Of a stretch of DNA of 27,744 nt, positions 7,901 through 14,223 are shown piece by piece. The notes under the pieces were generated by a model that saw only the letters and a list, made by a program, of their open reading frames with translations, was not told the DNA's origin and made no database searches. The position numbers and the translations under genes were made by a program. The stretch lies in NCBI RefSeq assembly GCF_000186865.1, contig NW_008705588.1, positions 184,740-212,483 of the forward strand. The letters are read 5' to 3'. This stretch comes from Aureococcus anophagefferens (lineage: Eukaryota; Sar; Pelagophyceae; Pelagomonadales; Pelagomonadaceae). The first letter of the stretch is position 1. Each line of letters opens with the position of its first letter.

Positions 7901-9829
7901 TCTCTCAGTAAAAGCCGCCTCGATGCGCTGCCTCGCGTCCTCGTGCGGCAGCCGACGATTGGGAACGCGACTGCTCGGGACGTCTTGACGTATTTGAAGA
8001 CCGACGTCGAAAATCTTGTGGCTAAGATCGCGGCGGAAAATGACGACCCGATTTGGCGTTTGGTTGTCAACGGCGAGCGTTTGACGCTAACGATGGCTCT
8101 TGCGCAGTGTCCATCCCTCAGTAAAGGCCGCGTCGCAGCATTGCCGCGCCTGCTCGCGCGCCAGCCGACGACTGGGAACTGGGGCGCTCGCGAGGTGTGG
8201 ACCTACTTGGCGGCCGACGTGAAGCGCCTCGCGGCTGCCCCGAGCGGCAAGTTCGGGGCCCCGCGGCCGCCGCCCGCGCCGTCGCCGCCGGAAGTAGAAG
8301 CGCCGGCGCCGGCCGTCGCCGCCGCCGCCGCCGTCGTCGCGCCGCCGCCGGACCCGCCGGCGGCCGTCGCCGCGGTCTCGGCGCCCCCGGAACCGGCCGG
8401 CGAGCCCGGCGCGAAGCGCGCGCGCGCCGGCGAGGACGGCGCGGTGTACCTCGTCTCGCCCCAGGGCGCCGTGCTCAAGAGCTTCCCGTCGGCGGCGGCC
8501 GCGGCCGAGGACCCCGCCGTCGCCGCGGGCGAGGCCCGCGTCAGGGCCGCGTGCAACATGCCCTACGCGAAGGCCGTGAGCCTCGACAAGAACCGGCTGC
8601 GCTGGGCCGCGGCCCTCGAGGAGGAGGCGCGCCTCCGGCGCCGGAGCGACGCGCGGCGGAGCGAGGCGCTGAGCCGGCCGCGCGTGCGCTGCGCCCGCTG
8701 CCGCAAGTGGCGCGTCATCCCGAGCGGCGTCGCGGTCGCCGACGCCGACGCCTGGGTCTGCGCCGACAGCGGCGACCGCTGGTTCGAGGGCGAGGGCCGG
8801 CCCGCGTCGTGGCCCGCGGCCGTCGCGGGCATCACGTGCAAGACGCGCGAGTGCACGACGCGCCGGCCGTGGTGCGCCTGCCAGCGCTGGGGCTTCGGCT
8901 TCAAGTGCTCGGAGTACTTCCGCGACGGCAAGGAGTCGTTCTGCTCCATGGCGTCGCTCGTCGAGACGCTGTATCGCGAGCGCGGCGTCGCGCTGCCCGA
9001 GGACTTCACGACGCATCCGGTTCGTTTCCTCCCGTTTCGCTCGATCCCGCGCCGGGGCCGCGTCTTCCACGGCGCGCGCCTCGCGCCCGCGCCCGAGGTG
9101 GGCTGCGTCCACTGCGGCTCCGGCGCGCGGCCGGAGACGATCGTCATGTGCGACGGCGAGGGCTGCGCCGTCGAGGCGCACTTCCACTGCGCGGGCCTCG
9201 CGGCCGTCCCCGCGGAGTCGTGGTTCTGCTCGCCGGCGTGCCGCGGCCGCCCCCGCGCGGCGCCGCACAAGCACGACTGGATCGTCGCCCACGGCTTTCC
9301 CGAGGACGGCACGGAGTACCTGGAGATCATGCTCGCCGCGGACGGCACCGCGGACATCTGCGACCTGCCCCGGGAGACCGAGGAGCTCCTCCTCGACGGC
9401 TGGGGCGACGACGCGAAGGCCCGCTTCCGGCGGGCCGTCGCGGCGGGGCCGGCGCTGCCCGCGCCGCCGCCGGACGACGGCGAGGACACGGCCGAGGAGG
9501 ACGACGAGGAAGCGGAGGCGGACGACGAGGCGGAGGCGGACGCGGAGGCCTTCGTCGGCGGCGCGGGGCTCGCGCGGGGCGACCGGTGCTGGTCCCGCTT
9601 CTCCGGCGGCGCCCAGGACTGGTACGCGGGCGTCGTCATGCGGGTCCTGTGGGGCGGCGACGACTGCCGCGTCGTCTGGGACGACGGCGACGTCGAGACG
9701 CGGCGCAAGGTCGACCTCTGCGCGAGCATCCCGGCCTCGATCGTGTCGAGGCTCCCGCTCACGGAGCCGACCGAGCGGGCGAAGGCCGTCGCGCGCGCCG
9801 AGGAGGCCGACGGTCGGCCGCCGGGCTAA
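4982..9829 (+). CDS. Giant multidomain chromatin-reader-like protein (WW-like, HLH-like x4, novel triple repeat, CW, PHD, Tudor-like)
   Basis: A single 1615-residue frame. Residues 34-61 resemble a WW domain (GWWARKAPDGEVFFCNENT), with Tyr replacing the second Trp. Two Ala-rich blocks of about 212 residues (about 165-377 and 590-808) are near-identical copies. Each holds two bHLH-like segments with degenerate basic regions: one ending KISKAATLDMxLEVVTDQL, one ending AKVEILRWAVAVVKAVKA. Residues 515-560 may be a small beta-barrel. Residues 886-1085 are three copies of an unknown module. Residues 1155-1210 resemble a NUMOD1-type motif. A CW zinc finger follows (Cys1237, Cys1240, KWR 1242-1244, WVC), then a PHD finger (Cys1375, Cys1378 to WFCSPAC 1414-1420) and a Tudor-like barrel (1530-1585). 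CW, PHD and Tudor domains read histone-tail methylation, so a nuclear role is inferred. No catalytic domain was found. Confidence 0.85.
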   Translation: MAQRAVFEALRKNEASTHFFKGASEPYDFQACGEGWWARKAPDGEVFFCNENTAIDSTYELASGVELSSEDLGTVERRLDTYATLEAFAADVRSVFATARRLVPFEGFPVYDSAVALESLFEELLRDATKPAAPPVAAPAAPAPAPLATAPEVPPAPAVDASDAPDAPAAPAFESDAPVEAEPIGVGKPQSSARAQATARERAGAAARVELFGELAALLTERKISKAATLDMTLEVVTDQLPDHGAASLAPALVLAPPRTIVTGAVADSLADSVDVAAIAGEPRASAHAARERARAAELSKKVAVLAAALATLTGHARPAAKVEILRWAVAVVKAVKAGGDPTEIAPAQKPKPAPKPKPAPKPTPAPVDAREAMIEALSNASLSLNESSSPVARETLGALEILSIADEAPPSGDEPVFEERVLYARPIRKRAAPKRPGDSSNDDDDEAAPARARRPKSARPPAKAERHSAPPLAPSDTAAALSPEAGMEPRPAKRHRPAAARELESHNAPPRVPSILSAGDRAVVVATGEVVAIVEQARRRVTYVGADGAPGTTTPAALRWLPPDAPSPAAPDAPAAPDAPAAPGAPAAPDAPAAPAFESDAPVEAEPISVGKPQSSARAQATARERAGAAARVELFGELAALLTERKISKAATLDMALEVVTDQLPDHGAASLAPALVLASPRTIVAGAVADSLAEGTDVDAIAGEPQASAIASELQASARAGATARERARAADLSKKFAALAEALGKLTGHAPAAAKVEILRWAVAVVKAVKAGGDPTEIAPAQKPKPAPKPTPAPVDAREAMIEAAALAAPPPAPPSPVAAPAPAAEPSVDDMTRDRFKEIVCEKVRAMPWRCLDGDAAPSLAPPPAAAASVEARVRATWGDVESGDRVTLTEALEQCPGVSRWRLERLPRLPVRKPTIGSWTARDVWTYSKADVETLAAEVAAEADDPNWRLLASGVRLTRAMALDKFPSLSKSRLDALPRVLVRQPTIGNATARDVLTYLKTDVENLVAKIAAENDDPIWRLVVNGERLTLTMALAQCPSLSKGRVAALPRLLARQPTTGNWGAREVWTYLAADVKRLAAAPSGKFGAPRPPPAPSPPEVEAPAPAVAAAAAVVAPPPDPPAAVAAVSAPPEPAGEPGAKRARAGEDGAVYLVSPQGAVLKSFPSAAAAAEDPAVAAGEARVRAACNMPYAKAVSLDKNRLRWAAALEEEARLRRRSDARRSEALSRPRVRCARCRKWRVIPSGVAVADADAWVCADSGDRWFEGEGRPASWPAAVAGITCKTRECTTRRPWCACQRWGFGFKCSEYFRDGKESFCSMASLVETLYRERGVALPEDFTTHPVRFLPFRSIPRRGRVFHGARLAPAPEVGCVHCGSGARPETIVMCDGEGCAVEAHFHCAGLAAVPAESWFCSPACRGRPRAAPHKHDWIVAHGFPEDGTEYLEIMLAADGTADICDLPRETEELLLDGWGDDAKARFRRAVAAGPALPAPPPDDGEDTAEEDDEEAEADDEAEADAEAFVGGAGLARGDRCWSRFSGGAQDWYAGVVMRVLWGGDDCRVVWDDGDVETRRKVDLCASIPASIVSRLPLTEPTERAKAVARAEEADGRPPG
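5474..6111 (+). repeat. Internal duplication, copy 1 (HLH-pair block)
   Basis: This 638-bp block is nearly identical in DNA to 6749-7404. Both begin CCCGACGCGCCCGCGGCG and both end GAGGCGATGATCGAGGC. Differences are mostly single bases and a few in-frame indels, including one fewer 18-bp Lys-Pro-Ala repeat in the other copy. It encodes two HLH-like segments and a Lys-Pro hinge. Confidence 0.95.
6749..7404 (+). repeat. Internal duplication, copy 2 (HLH-pair block)
   Basis: This 656-bp copy is the partner of 5474-6111. It carries an extra in-frame stretch around 7111-7145 (IASELQASARA). Synonymous sites are almost unchanged between copies, which points to a recent duplication or gene conversion. 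It is preceded by a run of repeated GCGCCCGACGCGCCCGCG units that may have promoted the event. Confidence 0.95.
7637..8236 (+). repeat. Three tandem ~67-codon repeats of an unrecognised module
   Basis: Each protein unit follows the pattern G-x-R-[LV]-T-L-x-x-A-L-x-[QK]-C/F-P-[SG]-[LV]-S, then R-x-x-x-L-P-R-L, then R-[QK]-P-T-[IT]-G-[NS]-W/A, A-R-[DE]-V-W-T-Y and D-V-[EK]-x-L-A. Units start at about residues 886, 953 and 1020. Units 1-2 and 2-3 are joined by AAExDDPxWRL. Units 2 and 3 use many A/T-ending codons, unlike the rest of the gene. I do not recognise the fold; a small helical, possibly DNA-binding, module is an inference. Confidence 0.85.
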
Positions 9830-9903
9830 GTTGTGTGTGTGCAGTTGCCACCTGCAATCCGACGCGCGCCTCCCCCGTCCGCGGGGTCGAGCCGCCGCGC
9901 GCC

Positions 9904-9982
9904 GCCGGCGAAGTAAGCATCGGCGGTCTCCAGCTCGGTCTCCGCCGGCGAAGTAAGCATCGGCGGTCTTAGCTCGGTCTCC
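9904..9982. repeat. 39/40-bp tandem duplication between convergent genes
   Basis: GCCGGCGAAGTAAGCATCGG starts both copies, at 9904 and 9944. The copies differ by two changes near CTCCAGC versus CTTAGC. They sit in the 199-bp gap between the stop codons of the reader gene and the AATF gene, so they are probably in one or both 3' UTRs. Confidence 0.95.
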
Positions 9983-10028
9983 GCGCGACGACCGGCCCCG
10001 TACGCGTCACGACGGTCACCAGTGCTTC

Positions 10029-11282
10029 CTATTTAAACAGCGACTGGAGGAGCATGTCGACGTCGACGCCCGGCGTGGGCCCGGGGACGGGGAACATGAA
10101 GTTCATGAGCTTCTCGTGGGCCTCGAAGCGCAGGCTGCGGCCCTTGGTCGTCCGCTCGGCCTTGCCCCCCTTCTTGGGCGCGCGGGCCGCGCCGCGCGCG
10201 GCGCCGAGCTGCGCGGCGGCGTCGTCGTAGACGCCGCGCGCGCCCGCGGCGGCCTGGGGCCGGCGGTCGAGGAAGTCGCGGAGCTGGGCCTTGTAGAGCG
10301 CCGCGTCGCAGTAGAGCTCGAGGTCGAGGCCCGCGTCGCCGTCCGCGTCCGCGGCGCCCGCGCGCCGCGGGTGCATCTTCCGCCGCGCGCGCGCGGCGTC
10401 GCGGAGCGCGTGCGCCGCCTGGTCGAAGGGCCCGAGGTTCGTCGCCTTGAGGCCGTGCTTCGCCTGCGCGGCGCCGAGGTGCGTCCGCCGGCGCCACGCG
10501 TCCGCCGCGGCCGCCCACCGGGGCCGCTTCGCCGCGACGGCGCCGTCGACGGCGGCCCAGAGCGCGTCGACGTCGTCGCCGCCCCGCGGCCGCTTCGCCT
10601 CGCCGGACGCCGCGGCGCCGAGGTCCAGGAAGGCGTCCACGAGGCCCGCGCACGCCGCGGCCGCGGCGTCGTCGCCGCGGCCGCCGGGCAGCTTCGCGGC
10701 GGCGGCCGCCGCTGACTGCAGGAGCACGCGGAACTCCATGACGTCGCCCTCGAGGGCGTCGTGCCGGCGCGCGACGGCGCAGGACCGCAGCCGCGCCGGC
10801 GCCTCCGCGGCCGCGCCCGCCGCGCGCTCCGCGTCGTCGTCGTCGAACTTTTCGAGCAGGTCGTCGAGCTGCGCGTCGCCGACGGCCTCGAAGACGCTCT
10901 TCTGGAGCGGGGAGTCCTCCTCCTCCGATTCGTCGTCGTCCTCCTCTTCTTCGTCGTCGTCGTCCTCCTCCTCTTCGTCCTCCTCTTCCTCTTCGTCGTC
11001 GTCGTCCTCCTCCTCCTCCACGAGGTCGAGCTCGTCGCTCTCGCCGCTGCCGCGCCGCCGCTTCCCGAAGAGCTCGGCGCGGCTCGACTTGACGTACTTG
11101 GCGTCCTCCTCGTCGTCCTCGTCGTCGATGAGCCGCCGCACAGGGATGACGCCGCTGTCGTCGCCGGCGGAGAAGCCCTTGCTCGTCCGCGCGCGCGTGC
11201 CGTCGTCGAACGGCGTTTGATCCTCCGGGTCGGGCTCCACCGGCGTCGGCGACAGCAGCTGCGCAACCAGGTCGTTCATCAT
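10029..11282 (-). CDS. AATF: AATF/Che-1/Bfr2 ribosome-biogenesis factor
   Basis: The 417-residue product matches the AATF/Bfr2 family, nucleolar proteins needed for early 40S subunit (SSU processome) assembly. The N-terminus starts MMNDLVAQLLSPTPVEPDPE and leads into a long Asp/Glu tract (about residues 85-140), typical of the family. The middle part includes SPLQKSVFEAVGDAQLDDLL. The C-terminal TRAUB-type region is the strongest evidence: an LYKAQLRDFLDRR segment, then the signature RTTKGRSLRFEAHEKLMNFM, which parallels the family's KGRKLRYxVHEKLxNFM. Two adjacent Met codons (11282 and 11279) are possible starts; sequence upstream in the frame does not look coding. It is intronless and convergent with the reader gene. 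Confidence 0.92.
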   Translation of the reverse strand: MMNDLVAQLLSPTPVEPDPEDQTPFDDGTRARTSKGFSAGDDSGVIPVRRLIDDEDDEEDAKYVKSSRAELFGKRRRGSGESDELDLVEEEEDDDDEEEEEDEEEEDDDDEEEEDDDESEEEDSPLQKSVFEAVGDAQLDDLLEKFDDDDAERAAGAAAEAPARLRSCAVARRHDALEGDVMEFRVLLQSAAAAAAKLPGGRGDDAAAAACAGLVDAFLDLGAAASGEAKRPRGGDDVDALWAAVDGAVAAKRPRWAAAADAWRRRTHLGAAQAKHGLKATNLGPFDQAAHALRDAARARRKMHPRRAGAADADGDAGLDLELYCDAALYKAQLRDFLDRRPQAAAGARGVYDDAAAQLGAARGAARAPKKGGKAERTTKGRSLRFEAHEKLMNFMFPVPGPTPGVDVDMLLQSLFK

Positions 11283-11530
11283 GGTGCTGGCAAGCGCTTG
11301 CGAGCGGCCGAAGCACGCCAATCGCCCGATCTCGGTTCGGTCGTGTGCAAGCCGTGTGCAAGATGACCTCAAGGACCGCATCGCGATCGCGGGTGTTCGC
11401 GCGCCAGATCAGGCTCATCTTCCTCGGCGCGGGACATCCTCGACGGGTCGGCCGACGGCGGGGAGCGCGACACAACCCCGCGCAGGCGCCCCCTCGCGCG
11501 TCCCAGGTCGCGAAAAAAACAGCCGCCTTC
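11283..11530. promoter_or_regulatory. 248-bp gap: AATF upstream region and 3' flank of the SPRY gene
   Basis: Both neighbours are on the minus strand. The gap should carry the AATF promoter (right of 11282) and the 3' UTR of the SPRY gene (left of 11531). An A-rich GCGAAAAAAACAG run lies near 11510, just downstream of the SPRY gene stop. No gene was seen. Confidence 0.35.
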
Positions 11531-14090
11531 CTAGGACCCCAGGCACGCGAGATCCAGCCCCGCGTGGTCGCAGTGGAAGGGCCACGTGTGGGCCCGGCCG
11601 AGCCAGGCCGCGCGGTGGGGCCGCGCGAAGCCGAGCCACCAGCCGCCGTAGAGCCAGGCGACGACGTAGGCGTAGGTGAGGAGGACGAAGGCCCGGTCCG
11701 CCCGGGAGCCCTGGGCGAAGGGGTAGTAGTGGCAGGCGTAGGGGTAGGCCGCGTCGGGCGCGAGCGCGTCCGCGGCCGTGTCGTCGTCGAGCGAGACGCG
11801 GAGCAGGTCCCGGAACCGCTTCAGCAGCCCGAGCACGACGTGCCACTGGTAGACGGCCCAGGCGAAGGCGAAGCCGAGGACGACGGCGTAGGCCGCGAGC
11901 CCCAGGCACCGCGCGGCGTCGCCGCCCGCGTCGCGCGCGCCGCCGCCCCCGAAATCCGGGAGCGCCGCGGCGCGCCAGCCGCCGTCGCCGCTCGCGACGC
12001 GCGCGACGTCGAGGTGGAAGCAGTGCAGGATGGTCAGCGGCAGGAGCACGGACGCGGCGAACATGCGCTGGCTCTCGACGTCGCGCGCGCGCGCGGCGGC
12101 GCGGTCGTCGCCGGCCGCGGGCCCCGCCGGCGGCGCGAGGGGCAGCGCCGCGGGCCGCCCAACCGGCAAAGCCGCGCGCCAGAGCACGGTCCGGTCGTCG
12201 ATGACGACGTGGCGGAAGACCTCGACGTCCCAGACGACCTCGAGCGCGAGCCAGACGGCCCAGAGCGGGTAGGCCAGCGCGTCCGCGCGGCTCGCGTCGC
12301 GCCGGTCCCGGCTCTCGAAGGTCCGCGCGCCCAGCGACTGGAAGAGCTCGGCCATGTGCATGGCCTGGGACAGGCCGTCGTCGCCGAGGTAGTCCGCGCA
12401 CGCGCCGCCGCCGCCGCCCCGCGGCGCGGGCGCGAGGAACGCCAACACCCAGCCGTCGTGCGCGCACCAGTTGTGGAGGAAGAAGGAGGCGAAGATGAGC
12501 ACGACGCCCAAATTGACGCTCCGCGCGCGGCCGTCGCCGACGCGCGCCGCGATGGCGAAAAAGTGCGCGACCGCGACCGCGCCCGCGCCCGCGGCGACGT
12601 ACGCGAGCGCCGTCCGCTGGTCCAGGAACCCCGCCACCGTCAGATCCCCGGCGAAGGGCCGCGTCGCCGCCGACGCCACCAACGCGCAGCCCAGGGCGAC
12701 GGCGACGCACTTGCCGCAGTGGAGCCGCACGCACGTCCGCAGCCCTCTTCTGCTCCGCCGGAGCACGCCGTCCGTGTGCTTGAGGCAGTGGTCCTGCCAC
12801 GCCGCGCTCCAGGCCACGGAGTAGAGCAGGCCGTCCCCAAAGGCCGACAGCTCCAGGGGCACCCAGGCCGTGCGCGTCGCCACGCGGAGCACGCGCTCGA
12901 AGTAGAGGAGGAAGACGACGGCGCCGCAGAGCGCCCCGACGCGCGCGGACCGGTCGCCCGACGGCGGCCGCCAGGCCGAGATCTCGAGGCGCAGCCGCGC
13001 CGCGCCCGCCGGCGCGGCGACGGACGTGCGCAGGCCGTTCTCCGCCGCGAGCGCCGCGGGCCGCGTCTCCGGCGACCGCGCGATGGAGATCGTCGGCACG
13101 GCCGTCGCCGCCGCGGGGAGCCGCGGCCCCCAGCCGCCGTTTCCCGCGCGGCTCGCGAGCCTCCGGCCGTTCCTATAGAAGGCGCAGGACCCGTCCCGCG
13201 CCAACGCCAAACCCACCGTGTCGCCCGTCCGGAAGCTCTCGTCCGTCGACGACGACCACATGTCGTCGCGGCGGAACGCGCCGCGGTGCACGAACGCGCC
13301 CTCCCTTAAGTCCAGGAGCCAGCAGTGCTCGGACACGGACGGGTGGCTCATGGAGTCGTAGTCGCCCGTCGCGACGCCGACGTGGAGCTCGTAGCCCTCG
13401 AGCGCGGCCGCGCGGACCTCGAACCTGTGTGGAAATCAACCACTGGTTTGGGGGGTCCCCACCAAACTTCAGAACTCTCTATCTCGATCAAATCGTAGTC
13501 GATTCGGCTGATTTTTGGACGAATCGATTGCTATCGTCGAGTTCTCGAAGCAAGGCCGAAGAGTATGGCGCAAACCGCTCAATTACGCGCACATTGAAGT
13601 CGGGTTGAATATTTGGTTTCCACACAGCCTCGAACGCGAGCGGCGGCGCGTCGCCCGACGCGAGCGCGGGCTCCGCGCAGCCGACGGCGACGATGGACCG
13701 GAACTCGTCGCACCGGTTGTGCTCGTCGATGCGCAGCGTGCTGTGCGTCGTGCACCGGTCGAACCAGGACCGGTAGTTGAAGGGCTGCTGCGACGCGTCG
13801 TGGTACGCCGTGATGCCGTCGATGAAGACGCCGCCGCGCGACAGGCGCTGCCGCGCGCTCTGGCCCACGCCGCAGATCCAGCCCCGCCGCTGGACGACGG
13901 CCCGGCAGAAGGCCTCGGACACGCTGCAGGCCGACCGCTGCGTGCAGCCGTAGAAGAAGAGGCTCCGCCCGTCGAGGAAGTCGAGCACGGACGCGAACTC
14001 GAGGGCGTCGAGGAACGTGCGCCGGTCCCGCCGCGACCGCTTCTGGGCGACCGTGAGACGGGGCGACCACGGGCTGATGTGTAGTTGCAT
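11531..14090 (-). CDS. SPRY-domain protein fused to a polytopic membrane region; two exons split by introner A
   Basis: Exon 1 is 14090-13636 and exon 2 is 13424-11531; removing 13635-13425 joins different frames correctly and gives 782 residues. Residues 25-70 are weakly F-box-like (FLDALEFASVLDFLDGRSLF). A SPRY domain follows (about 110-250), with EVRAAALEGYELHVGVATGD, SHPSVSEHCW and DGSCAFYRNGRRL. SPRY domains usually bind partner proteins. The last 460 or so residues hold several strongly hydrophobic segments, such as VGALCGAVVFLLYFERVL and NLGVVLIFASFFLHNW, with Trp/His-rich loops. I do not recognise this membrane family. The domain only becomes complete when the intron is removed, because exon 1 supplies its first strands. 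It is divergent from the gene at 14224. Confidence 0.75.
13425..13627 (-). mobile_element. Introner element A (203 bp, MITE-like, forms an intron)
   Basis: The element is AT-rich against its GC-rich coding flanks. Its ends are inverted repeats: CTGTGTGGAAA at the left and TTTCCACACAG at the right. It is flanked by a perfect 8-bp direct repeat CCTCGAAC (13417-13424 and 13628-13635), a target-site duplication. On the gene's strand the intron runs from the GT of the upstream duplication (13635) to the AG at the element end (13425), 211 nt. Removal restores the pre-insertion reading Leu-Ala-Phe-Glu-Val-Arg exactly. An internal 8-bp inverted repeat (13499-13506 / 13520-13527) suggests a fold-back structure. 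No transposase is encoded, so it is non-autonomous. Confidence 0.93.
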
Positions 14091-14223
14091 CGCGGTGCGC
14101 GCGCCCGGGCGCGGCGGTCCGCGTGTTGCTCGGGCTCGTGGAGTTGCGGCTCTCTCGTCGAGCTTCTCCCGAGGTGCAAGGTCGTGGAGTTGCAGCGTTT
14201 GTAAAAGCGCGGCGCCCCGCGGG
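14091..14223. promoter_or_regulatory. 133-bp bidirectional promoter region (SPRY gene / AlkB-SET gene)
   Basis: Two start codons diverge from this gap. It contains two direct copies of CGTGGAGTTG (at about 14138 and 14184, the first with CTCGTGGAGTTGC and the second with GTCGTGGAGTTGC), which might be a shared regulatory element. No TATA box is evident. Confidence 0.45.

Noticed and set aside
5180..8070. Long minus-strand open frames opposite the reader gene
   Set aside because: They mirror the Ala/Pro-rich repeats. The plus frame holds CW and PHD cysteines and extends well past them.
13425..13625. Alternative 5' splice site GT|GTGG in introner A
   Set aside because: It keeps frame but adds a residue pair; the site in the target duplication restores the pre-insertion sequence exactly and matches introner B.
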